The position numbers were made by a program, and so were the translations under genes. Shown here one piece after another: positions 38,042-46,357 of a stretch of DNA of 64,000 bases; position 1 is the stretch's first letter; every line of letters starts with the position of its first letter. Below the pieces are notes generated by a model. The model saw nothing but the letters and a program-made list of their open reading frames with translations, had not been told where the DNA came from and made no database searches. The stretch is from Haoranjiania flava (GTDB taxonomy: Bacteria > Bacteroidota > Bacteroidia > Chitinophagales > Chitinophagaceae): contig NZ_JAOTPL010000002.1 in assembly GCF_025631005.1 (NCBI RefSeq), forward strand, positions 278,982 through 342,981, read 5' to 3'.

Positions 38042-39052
38042 ATGGATAAAAAAATCACCATACTGGCAATAGAATCCTCCTGTGATGAAACAAGCGCATC
38101 TGTGTGTGTGGACGGAAAAATATTGTCTAATAAAATAGCTACCCAAAAAATACATGAACAATACGGCGGGGTAGTGCCGGAGCTGGCAAGCCGCGTGCAC
38201 ATACAAAATATAGTGCCGGTGGTAGATGCAGCGCTGAAAGAAGCGCATACTGCCATGAATGATATAGATGCCATAGCATTTACACAGGCTCCCGGCCTGA
38301 TAGGAAGCCTGTTGGTGGGCACACAGTTTGCAAAATCCCTGGCGCTGGCACTGAACAAGCCGCTGATAAGCGTACACCACATGCAGGCACATGTATTGGC
38401 AAACCTCATCACCGAACAAAAGCCTGAGTTTCCGTTCCTATGCCTTACCGTAAGTGGCGGCCATACCCAGATTGTAGTGGCGCGCTCACCATTGGAGCTG
38501 GAAGTGATCGGCGAAACGATTGATGATGCTGCAGGCGAGGCTTTTGATAAGACTGCCAAATTGCTGGGACTGCCCTATCCCGGCGGACCGCTGATAGATA
38601 AGCACGCGCGCGCCGGAAACCCGCATGCTTTTACTTTTGCCGAACCGCAAATACCCGGCCTGAATTTTAGTTTTAGCGGTGTGAAAACTTCAGTGCTTTA
38701 TTTCCTGCAAAAGCAAACCAAAGAAAACCCTTCCTTTATTGACCAGAACCTGGACGACCTCTGTGCATCTATTCAATACACTATTGTAAATATACTGCTA
38801 AAGAAAGTTAGGAAAGCTGTAGAAAAAACAAAGATCACTTCCGTGTGCATAGCAGGCGGTGTGAGCGCTAATTCAGGCCTGCGCAATGCTTTAACTGAGA
38901 TGGGGCAAAAATATGGCTGGAAAACCTATGTTCCTGAATTTCAATACTGCCTTGACAATGCCGGCATGATCGCTATTACAGCCTACCATAAATTCTTAGC
39001 AAAAGAATTTGCAACCCTCGACATCAGCCCCAGCGCCCGCGCAGAATGGTAG
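38042..39052 (+). CDS. tsaD: tRNA N6-adenosine threonylcarbamoyltransferase
   Basis: The 336-residue ASKHA-fold enzyme transfers the threonylcarbamoyl group to A37 of ANN-decoding tRNAs. Key segments are the N-terminal ILAIESSCDETSASV, the metal ligands in HHMQAH, LTVSGGHTQIV, GEAFDKTAKLLGLPYPGGP and the C-terminal IAGGVSANSGLR and CLDNAGMIA. Length is normal. The gene is followed by the second repeat locus rather than another gene. Confidence 0.96.
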   Translation: MDKKITILAIESSCDETSASVCVDGKILSNKIATQKIHEQYGGVVPELASRVHIQNIVPVVDAALKEAHTAMNDIDAIAFTQAPGLIGSLLVGTQFAKSLALALNKPLISVHHMQAHVLANLITEQKPEFPFLCLTVSGGHTQIVVARSPLELEVIGETIDDAAGEAFDKTAKLLGLPYPGGPLIDKHARAGNPHAFTFAEPQIPGLNFSFSGVKTSVLYFLQKQTKENPSFIDQNLDDLCASIQYTIVNILLKKVRKAVEKTKITSVCIAGGVSANSGLRNALTEMGQKYGWKTYVPEFQYCLDNAGMIAITAYHKFLAKEFATLDISPSARAEW

Positions 39053-39119
39053 CGCTCCTTCATCATCAGTCATGTGTATAATTTTTAGTGCGCCGCTCTT
39101 TGCGGCTGTTTTTAATGGT

Positions 39120-39780
39120 CACATGGAATAGCCTTTGTTCATTCTCGGTTATGCAACTTTGCTTATGGCTATTTCATGTGTCTTGTTTTTTCGGCAACAT
39201 TTTTGATTTGTATAAACCAACGGCAAAATATTTCTTCTAAAAAATATATTGTTGTTGTGCACATAGCAGATAATTACACTCATTGTACTAATTGTGTAAC
39301 CTTTGTGCACTTTATGTTTAAAAATATTAAAAACAAAAATAAATTAAACATGAAATAACCATAAGATTTAGGAATCTGTACCAACCGGGAATGAGTATTG
39401 AATCTAAAAAAATGGTTATTCCATGTGGCAACTGAAAAACAAATAAATTATACAAACATGAAATAAACATAAAGATTAGGAACCTATACCAACCGGGAAT
39501 GAGTATTGAATCTAAAAAAATGGTTATTCCATGTGACAACTGAAAAACAAATAAAATATACACACATGAAATAACCATAAAGATTAAGAATCTATACCAA
39601 CCGGGAATGAATATTGAATCTAAAAAAAATGGTTATTCCATGTGGCAAACAGAAAAAATTAAATATACACACATGAAATAACCATAAAGATTAGGAACCT
39701 ATACCAACCGGGAATGAATATTGAATCTAAAAAAAATGGTTATTCCATGTGACAACTGAAAAACAAATAAATATATACAC
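39120..39780. repeat. Structured repeat locus: one type B unit and four tandem type A units
   Basis: A type B unit lies at 39120-39180. Four type A units begin at 39350, 39458, 39566 and 39673, a period of 107-108 bp, each made of an ATGAAATAACCAT-type arm, a 50-nt core with ACCAACCGGGAATGA, an ATGGTTATTCCATGTG arm and an A/T-rich linker. The next period begins at 39781, exactly at the ATG of the downstream lipoprotein gene. The stretch 39181-39349 shows no gene. The minus-strand open frame across the repeats is a translation artefact. Confidence 0.92.
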
Positions 39781-40266
39781 ATGAAAAAAAATCTTCTATT
39801 TGCTCTTGCAGCAGTTGCGGTTTCAGTATTGCTGTATTCCTGTAAAACATCAAGTTCTCATTATGTGAACAGGGTAAATCTTGACGGTAATTACATCCTT
39901 GAAAGTGTACAGCTTCACGGTGTACCCAATGATGTAAAATACAAAGTGACTTTGCTGAATGACGTAAGCGCTGATTGCTTCACCGGTTCTGACTGGGTAT
40001 TGCCGCACAACGGTTACGGATCTTATACTATTGGCAATAAAAACAATTGCTATGCTGGAAAAAGAAACATCAATTGGTCTGTAAGAAAAAATGGCGCGCA
40101 AAGCGTATTACAGCTCAAAGTTTTAGACGGCAGGAAAGCTAAAGAAGTTTCCGAAGGCTATATTATGAAAATTGTGAATGCTACGCCACAAGGATTTGTT
40201 GTAGAATCTCCTGTTATGGTGGAGGGCAACACAGGCACTATTGTCTACAACTTTCTAAAGAGATAA
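39781..40266 (+). CDS. Lipocalin-like lipoprotein
   Basis: A 161-residue lipoprotein with signal LLFALAAVAVSVLLYSC, where Cys is the lipid anchor. The mature part is beta-rich (LDGNYILESVQLHGV, CFTGSDWVLPHNGYGSYTI) and fits the lipocalin-like barrel proteins common in Bacteroidota. The function is unknown. The 5' leader is entirely repeat sequence: the start codon falls where the ATG of a fifth repeat unit would be, so its expression may depend on the repeats. Confidence 0.8.
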   Translation: MKKNLLFALAAVAVSVLLYSCKTSSSHYVNRVNLDGNYILESVQLHGVPNDVKYKVTLLNDVSADCFTGSDWVLPHNGYGSYTIGNKNNCYAGKRNINWSVRKNGAQSVLQLKVLDGRKAKEVSEGYIMKIVNATPQGFVVESPVMVEGNTGTIVYNFLKR

Positions 40267-40282
40267 TCGGCAAATATCTTAT

Positions 40283-40318
40283 AAAAAAAGACCACCTTTT
40301 GAGGATGGTCTTTTTTTT
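40283..40318. terminator. Bidirectional terminator between convergent genes
   Basis: An A-run and GACCACC pair with GGATGGTC and a T-run. The A-rich and T-rich flanks allow use from both strands, fitting the convergent lipoprotein and OmpH genes. Confidence 0.75.
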
Positions 40319-40334
40319 ATGTAAAGTATATTCT

Positions 40335-40886
40335 TTATTTAGGCGCTGCACCAGATGCAGGCTCTTCTACTTTAATTCCTAATTCTTTAGCAACAGGAAT
40401 GATCAGGTTTATGACACCGCTCTGGTCGCCCAGCATATCCAAAGCAGCAGGTTGCAATACAATTGTTACACCTTGTGCCTTCTGCACTTTATGCAAAGCT
40501 TTCTGTACTTTCTCAGCCAGGGGGCTGCTCAATTCAATGTATTTGTTTTGTGAACTTTGCTGTGCTATCTGGTTCCAGTAGATAAGCTGTGTTGCCAGCT
40601 CCCTGCGGTTCTTGTCGTCAAGGTCAAGGATAGCTTTTGGTTTTTTAGCAATAGAATCTTTTTTGAAAGTTTCATCTGCCTGTTTGTATTTTACCTGCAA
40701 TTCGTCGTAAGCTTTGCCCAAAGAATCTCTCTGGTAAGATTCCAGTTTCTTCTGTACCTGCTCGTGTTCAGGCAATGCCTGTATAACATCTTCAGAATTA
40801 AAAATACCGATTTTTTGAGCCTGTACCTGGGTGGTAGCAGCCATAATGCCAAACGCGGCTGCCAGAGTAAACACTAATTTTTTCAT
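40335..40886 (-). CDS. OmpH/Skp-family periplasmic chaperone
   Basis: The 183-residue product has a signal peptide ending at TTQVQAQ, then IGIFNSEDVIQALPEHEQVQKK and a long helical hairpin rich in Lys, Gln and Glu (about 45-130), the Skp shape. Skp carries unfolded outer-membrane proteins to the BAM complex. The gene lies downstream of bamA on the same strand, the usual order. A 317-bp gap separates it from bamA, so it may have its own promoter. Confidence 0.88.
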   Translation of the reverse strand: MKKLVFTLAAAFGIMAATTQVQAQKIGIFNSEDVIQALPEHEQVQKKLESYQRDSLGKAYDELQVKYKQADETFKKDSIAKKPKAILDLDDKNRRELATQLIYWNQIAQQSSQNKYIELSSPLAEKVQKALHKVQKAQGVTIVLQPAALDMLGDQSGVINLIIPVAKELGIKVEEPASGAAPK

Positions 40887-41203
40887 TCTTTATTTTGTTT
40901 TTTAATTATGCGGAAAATTGCCTTTTAAGCAAATTTTGACCCGGTTGTAAAATGGTTCTATTTTAGAACGTTTTGCAAATATGCTTGTATTTTGACGTAT
41001 AAAAAAATTTTATTTTACGGCTGGAACCCTGTGGTTTTTGATATTTTTGCTAAAAAGATTGAGCTGTTTCCGGCTGCTGTGATGCAGTCAGCCATATCCT
41101 CGTGGCTTAGACCTGCCTGTCTGGATAATTGTTTAAAGTAATTGCTTAAAATAAAAAATTTTCATCAATATTCACTTGTACATTGCAAAGTTTGCAGGTG
41201 TCA

Positions 41204-44014
41204 TTAATCCGGCTGCATACCCATCATGAAGGTAAATTTGCCTGCGCCTTTCAGGCCGCCGCCCGGTGTGATCCTGTCAAGGCCAATACCATAGTCAAAG
41301 CCTAACAGGCCAAACATGGGCAGATAGAACCTCATGCCCAAGCCAACAGATCTGCGCAGTTTAAAAGGATTGTACTCTTTAAAATCGTACCAACCGTTGG
41401 CTGCTTCAAAAAATGCCAGCCCGTAAATGGTGCTGCTTTGCGCCAGGGTGAGCGGGTATCGAAGCTCTGCGGTATATTTATTGAAAATGGTGAAGTACTG
41501 CTGTGCCATACCATTGTCGGGGTTGTATCTCGGGTTTGAGCTTTCGTAAATCGGGTAGCCCCTGTGAGAGATAATGTCGTAGCCGAAGAATTGGTAAGTG
41601 TTACTCATACCAGCATCACCCAACTGAAAACGTTCAAAGGGAGAAACCGGCATCTTTGAATTATAATTGCCTATATAGCCCAGCTTTACTGAAGCCCTGA
41701 ACACCAGTTGCTTGTTGTCTTCACCCACGGGCCTTGTCAGCGGCACGTACCAGTCGCCGCCAAAACGGTATTTCTGGTATTCTATCCACTTAAATCTTTT
41801 CGGATCATTCAACGGCAGTTCGGTAAGGCTGGGGTTGAATAAAGAATAGGGTGGTGTAAGCTGTGCGCTGAAATATATATCAGAGCCTGAGCGCGTATAG
41901 AGGGGGTAATCTGTAGAATTCCTGTTTATGGTAAACTTGATATTGAAGTTGTTGGAAAAACCTGAAGTAAAGAAAGGCAGGTTTACCCTGTCAATCTGGT
42001 AATTATCCAGCTTATACCTGGTAAGGTTAGCCTGAACGCCAAAGCGGAAATAATCATCCGGCCATCTCAATTGCTTTGAATAGCCGATGCCCAGGCTGGT
42101 TGTATTAAAATGCATGGTATCTGCCTTAGGATCGTATTTGATTTTCTCTCCCCCATACCTGTAATTGCCGCTGTAGATCGGGTTGGCGAGTGGCGAATAC
42201 TTGGTGTGCTGGAAGCTTACGCTTAATGCGTTGGGGTTTTTGCCGCCCAGCCACGGCTCTACAAAGTTTACACTGTAGGAGCTGTACATACGTCCATTAC
42301 TCTGAAAGCGAATGGCAAGCTGCTGCCCGTCTCCGGTAGGCAGCGGATCCCAGCCTTTTTTATTGAAAATATTGTTGATAGAGAAGTTGCTGAAAGAAAC
42401 ACCCAGCGTACCGGTAAAGCCAATGCCGCCGCCGAAGCCAGCGCTCAGTTCTATCTGGTCTGCAGATTTTTCTTCTACCTGGTAGTTGATGTCTACCGTG
42501 CCGTTTTCATTATCAGGGACAGGCACAGGGTTTATCTTTTCAGCATTGATGTAAGACAAAGATGCCAGCTGCCTGTAAGAGCGCATCAGCGCTTCCCGGT
42601 TCCATTTATCGCCGGGCAGTGTCCTTATCTCGCGGCGCAATACATGCTCGTTGGTTTTTTCGTTCCCGGATATGGTTATGTTCTTCACGTTGAATACCGG
42701 CCCTTCCATAATGGTGATCTCAAAATCAATGGTATCGTTGTAGATACTTTTCTCTACGGGGGTAGCACGGAACATCAGGTGCCCGAAGTTCTGGTAGAGC
42801 TGGCTTACGCTGTATTCCTCCATACTGTTGAGCTTTTTATCCAGCAACTCGGCATTGTAGGTATCGCCTTTATAAATGTTCAGGATGTTGTTGAGCACGC
42901 TGTCTGAATATTTTGTATTGCCTCTCCAGGTAACATCACCGAAATAGTATTTCTTTCCTTCATTTACCTGCAGGTCAATATTCAGATGGCCTTTATTGTT
43001 GTAATAAACAGTGTCTCTCAATATTTGTGCATCGCGGTAGCCCAAAGAGTTGTAATAGTCTAATATTTTTTGTTTGTCTTCTACGTATTTTTTTTCGTTA
43101 AATTTAGATGCCGACAGAGAGAATTTGGCGTATTTTTCAAGAAGCTTCCTGGTCCTGGTGTAGGTAAGGAAACCATATTCATCCATATATTCTTTAAAAG
43201 TATACTCATTCACTCTTCCCCAGGGGCTGTAGGTAGCAGAAGGAAATAAAGTAAGGCGGTTCATTTCCTTGGTTTCTTTCATTTTCCTTTTCAGCGTACT
43301 GCCGTCGACATCGTCGTTATCAAAAAAACCGATCCTGTCTATCTTTACTTTGCTGCCTTTATCTATATTAAAAACAAGCTGCACAGAGTTTGAGTAGGCT
43401 GTGTCGGGCGTTTCAACAATGTCAATGTTCAGGTCGCGGAATCCTTTTTCGAAATAGTAATTTTTAATGGCTTCTACAGCGGTGAGTTTCATGTTTTGGT
43501 TGATGGCGCGCCCAGGTACCAGCCCTGTTTTGCTTTTAAGCTCATCTGCCTGTGTTTTGGAAATGCCTTTAAACACAAACCTGGATAAGCGCGGGCGTTC
43601 CGTCACCTGGATCTCAATAAACAGGTTGTCGTTCACTCTTCTTACCAAAAACACTTTAATATCGCTGAAGTAATTCTGTGCCCACAGTTTTTTTATGCCG
43701 CGGGAAATTTCATCGCCGCCGGGCACGGTTACTTTAGATCCTACAACCAGTCCTGAGATCTGAGAAAGTACGTTCCTGTCGAAAGTATTGTTGCCGGAAA
43801 TGAGCACTCCTGCAAGCGTGTATTTTTTGCTGTTCGGCTGTTTGAGTACATTCAGCAGGCTGGTATCTATGGTTATAGATTCAGGAAGTGTATCAACAGC
43901 AGTAGTGGTAGTCCTGGGAACTGCAGTAGCAGCAGGATTTATAATTTGCGAGAAAGAAATTACAGAAACCAGGGAGGCTATTATAACCAATAAGGATCGA
44001 AAATATCTATGCAT
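41204..44014 (-). CDS. bamA: Outer-membrane assembly factor BamA
   Basis: A 936-residue outer-membrane protein with a signal peptide, five POTRA-like domains (about 65-480, for example LAGVLISGNNTFDRNVL and VKNITISGNEKTNEHVLRREI) and a C-terminal barrel. The barrel ends in a long strand set with RRSVGLGMRFYLPMFGLLGFDYGIGLD. BamA folds and inserts outer-membrane beta-barrels. The C-terminus is KFTFMMGMQPD. uppS lies upstream across 99 bp and ompH/skp downstream, the conserved Bacteroidota arrangement. Confidence 0.94.
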   Translation of the reverse strand: MHRYFRSLLVIIASLVSVISFSQIINPAATAVPRTTTTAVDTLPESITIDTSLLNVLKQPNSKKYTLAGVLISGNNTFDRNVLSQISGLVVGSKVTVPGGDEISRGIKKLWAQNYFSDIKVFLVRRVNDNLFIEIQVTERPRLSRFVFKGISKTQADELKSKTGLVPGRAINQNMKLTAVEAIKNYYFEKGFRDLNIDIVETPDTAYSNSVQLVFNIDKGSKVKIDRIGFFDNDDVDGSTLKRKMKETKEMNRLTLFPSATYSPWGRVNEYTFKEYMDEYGFLTYTRTRKLLEKYAKFSLSASKFNEKKYVEDKQKILDYYNSLGYRDAQILRDTVYYNNKGHLNIDLQVNEGKKYYFGDVTWRGNTKYSDSVLNNILNIYKGDTYNAELLDKKLNSMEEYSVSQLYQNFGHLMFRATPVEKSIYNDTIDFEITIMEGPVFNVKNITISGNEKTNEHVLRREIRTLPGDKWNREALMRSYRQLASLSYINAEKINPVPVPDNENGTVDINYQVEEKSADQIELSAGFGGGIGFTGTLGVSFSNFSINNIFNKKGWDPLPTGDGQQLAIRFQSNGRMYSSYSVNFVEPWLGGKNPNALSVSFQHTKYSPLANPIYSGNYRYGGEKIKYDPKADTMHFNTTSLGIGYSKQLRWPDDYFRFGVQANLTRYKLDNYQIDRVNLPFFTSGFSNNFNIKFTINRNSTDYPLYTRSGSDIYFSAQLTPPYSLFNPSLTELPLNDPKRFKWIEYQKYRFGGDWYVPLTRPVGEDNKQLVFRASVKLGYIGNYNSKMPVSPFERFQLGDAGMSNTYQFFGYDIISHRGYPIYESSNPRYNPDNGMAQQYFTIFNKYTAELRYPLTLAQSSTIYGLAFFEAANGWYDFKEYNPFKLRRSVGLGMRFYLPMFGLLGFDYGIGLDRITPGGGLKGAGKFTFMMGMQPD

Positions 44015-44113
44015 TTAAATTGATTATTATCTTTTTATTTATCACCATTGATTCAGATTATTTTGACGCGATAAAAGTGTCGCAAATTAACCTGTATTTT
44101 TTAAAAGTGTTTG

Positions 44114-44866
44114 TTAATTATTTTTCACCTGTTCGCTGGTTTTGCCAAACCTGCGCTCTCTGTTCTGAAAGTCAGCAATGGCTTCGTACAAATGTTTTTT
44201 CTGGAAATCCGGCCATAGAGTTTCGGTAAAATACAATTCGGCATAGGCAAGCTGGTAAAGCAGAAAATTGCTGATCCTGCGCTCCCCACCTGTCCGGATC
44301 ATCAGCTCGGGGTCGGGTATATCTTTGGTGGTAAGGTATTTTCCTAAAGTGTCTTCTGAAATATCTTCTACCTCCAGCGCATTGTTTTTTACCTGCCTGG
44401 CAATGGCCTGTATTGCGGCCTGTATTTCCCAGCGGCTGCTGTAGTTAAGCGCCAGGATCAGGTTCATACCGGTGTTTGATGATAAAGATTCAATTGCCTC
44501 GATCAGCTCTGTGCGTGCATTGTCCGGCAAAGTATCCATATCGCCGATAACACTGAAGCGGATGTTGTTTTTATTGAGGTCTTCTACCTGCCGTTTGATG
44601 GTATCTACCAGCAGGCCCATGAGGCCGGCAACTTCTTCCTGTGGCCTGTTCCAGTTTTCTTTGCTAAAAGTGTAGAGTGTAAGGTACTTTACGCCTGCTT
44701 CTGCGGCGGCCTCGGTGATCAGGCGCACAGCTTCCACACCATTGAAATGGCCGAAGAGCCTGTCTTCACCTTTTTCCTTTGCCCAGCGGCCGTTGCCGTC
44801 CATAATGATGGCAATGTGGCTGGGAACCCGGTTCCTATCAATATTGTTTAGTAACTCTTCAGGCAT
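44114..44866 (-). CDS. uppS: Isoprenyl transferase (undecaprenyl diphosphate synthase)
   Basis: The enzyme builds the C55 lipid carrier for cell-wall synthesis. The catalytic Asp and substrate loop are in HIAIIMDGNGRWAK, followed by FGHFNGVEAV, LTLYTFSKENWNRP and the C-terminal PELMIRTGGERRISNFLLYQLAYAE. I choose ATG 44866 because the alternative TTG 44884 lies inside the -7 promoter element at 44882-44889. It is the first gene of the uppS-bamA unit. Confidence 0.95.
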   Translation of the reverse strand: MPEELLNNIDRNRVPSHIAIIMDGNGRWAKEKGEDRLFGHFNGVEAVRLITEAAAEAGVKYLTLYTFSKENWNRPQEEVAGLMGLLVDTIKRQVEDLNKNNIRFSVIGDMDTLPDNARTELIEAIESLSSNTGMNLILALNYSSRWEIQAAIQAIARQVKNNALEVEDISEDTLGKYLTTKDIPDPELMIRTGGERRISNFLLYQLAYAELYFTETLWPDFQKKHLYEAIADFQNRERRFGKTSEQVKNN

Positions 44867-44881
44867 TGAGTGTAAAGATTG

Positions 44882-44889
44882 CAAAAATA
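44882..44889 (-). promoter_or_regulatory. -7 promoter element of uppS
   Basis: The minus strand reads TATTTTTG, a full match to TAnnTTTG, 15 bp before the ATG at 44866. It fixes the start codon of uppS. Confidence 0.55.
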
Positions 44890-45042
44890 ATGAAATATTA
44901 TTATGGTGCGTACCAAATATACACTAAGATTCTTAGGAAATATACGTACATGCTCTTATTGCAAATAATTTAAAATTTTGTTAAAAATAATTGTGTCATT
45001 TTTTATGTATCTTATATATGATAAATTGTATTAACAAAACTT

Positions 45043-45246
45043 ATGCTTTATGAGAAATTTCTAAGTTCCCGTAATAACGGGAATATGTTTAGCCGTTTGT
45101 ATTGCTGTATTTGCTGGTGAGGCAGAAAAGATTGTGTTCATCCCTGCGCGGAGCAAGCCAGGAATATTTGTTGTTCCGGCGGGTATATGGATGCGAATGG
45201 CGACTATATATCGGTCGCTAACAGGTGTACACCAGTAAATGATTAG
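45043..45246 (+). pseudogene. Short Cys-rich exported peptide gene, apparently frameshifted
   Basis: From ATG 45043 one frame gives MLYEKFL; the frame one base later then gives a hydrophobic signal-like stretch, VPVITGICLAVCIAVFAGEAEK (positions 45065-45130); the first frame resumes at 45130 as DCVHPCAEQARNICCSGG and continues to a Cys near the end and a stop at 45244-45246. A +1 and a -1 shift join the pieces, so the gene is broken, misread or uses frameshifting. The tail has five Cys. Small Cys-containing exported peptides often lie beside propeller and MauE genes in Bacteroidota. Confidence 0.5.
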
Positions 45247-45346
45247 GTTGAGTGTTTATTCTGAAACTGATGATCTTAGGATGAGGCAAATTTTAGGGTG
45301 TGGTATACTGCGCCCTGAAATTATTTACATCTAATTTAAAAAAAAT

Positions 45347-46357
45347 ATGTGGAAAAAATATATATTTTACGCCATTCTTATAGCCATTGCCTTGTTTTTT
45401 GCAGGTAGACTTTTTTTGGTAAATCATAAAATTGGTAAAGAGGAGTTTAATTTTGAACGCTATGTGAAAGATACAATAAATACCAAGTATCAATGGCATG
45501 TAATACCACAACGCGGTTCAGCTCATGTTGTAAACGGCATAATATCTTTCTACATTGCGGGAGCAAGGCTGCAAAATAGAAATGGTACCCAAAATGTAGC
45601 ATTCTATTATTACCCTGTTGAAAATGCCTTAGACGTTCTGGCAACATCTAAAATACAAAAGAAAGTACATATTGTGTATTTAACTTCCCAGGAGTGGGTG
45701 TGTGCCGATAACGAAAATTCGAAAATACATAAAAGCAAATTGCCTGTGCAAACACAAAGCGCTGCAATAATCAATGATAGTGTGCTGTTAATAAGGCTCT
45801 TTGACTTTAAAGATAAGAAAAACTATATAAAAATAATTGATACATTCGGGAATGTGCTGTATAGCTTTAAAGAGGTATATCCGGTAAATGATGATGGAGG
45901 TTTATCCGTAGCTGCTACACTGCTTGCAGACTCCAATTATATTTATTCAATTTCCCAATACACAAACAATGTGTACAGGATTAGTAAAAAAGACGGCAGG
46001 GTTAAGCATTTTACTACTATAGAGAAAATTGCGCAATACCCTAAAACTATAAAGCACCGCAATTCATACTCGTTTAAAGAGAATCCTTACATGGTGCACC
46101 CTAATGCTAAGTTAGTAGATGGAAAATTTTATATTTTAAGCGCCATAAGAGACAATGCTTATCTCAAAAACAATACAAAACTGGTTTATATAGATGTATA
46201 TGACACAGAGTTCAGGTATCTGCATAGTTTGGTTGTAAAGGATGTTTCTTATAATGACCTTACGGATTACCTGATTTTTGGTAATGATATAAGCCTGGTG
46301 CGCGGCTATGAATACATGACCACTATAATATATAATGAAGACGAAGAATTACTTTAA
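45347..46357 (+). CDS. Membrane-anchored propeller-like protein of unknown function
   Basis: A 336-residue protein with one N-terminal membrane helix (YIFYAILIAIALFFAGRLFL) and a long extracytoplasmic part made of repeating beta-strand units (for example VNGIISFYIAG, DSVLLIRLFDFK, DSNYIYSISQYTNNVYRISK, DGKFYILSAIRDNAYL), consistent with a beta-propeller. I see no catalytic motif. Its last 23 bp overlap the start of the MauE-barrel fusion gene, so the two are likely translationally coupled. The G+C content is lower than in flanking core genes, which hints at an accessory origin. Confidence 0.7.
   Translation: MWKKYIFYAILIAIALFFAGRLFLVNHKIGKEEFNFERYVKDTINTKYQWHVIPQRGSAHVVNGIISFYIAGARLQNRNGTQNVAFYYYPVENALDVLATSKIQKKVHIVYLTSQEWVCADNENSKIHKSKLPVQTQSAAIINDSVLLIRLFDFKDKKNYIKIIDTFGNVLYSFKEVYPVNDDGGLSVAATLLADSNYIYSISQYTNNVYRISKKDGRVKHFTTIEKIAQYPKTIKHRNSYSFKENPYMVHPNAKLVDGKFYILSAIRDNAYLKNNTKLVYIDVYDTEFRYLHSLVVKDVSYNDLTDYLIFGNDISLVRGYEYMTTIIYNEDEELL

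Noticed and set aside
39327..39578. Minus-strand open frame with repeated peptide segments
   Set aside because: It is a translation of the 108-bp repeat units; the frame has no family match and breaks with unit changes.
39350..39780. Possible CRISPR array
   Set aside because: The whole 108-bp unit is repeated, with no short repeat separated by unique spacers, and no cas genes are near.
45043..45120. Intact 25-residue peptide from ATG 45043
   Set aside because: The single-frame product lacks a signal or Cys pattern of its own; joining frames gives a better peptide, so I treat it as part of a broken gene.
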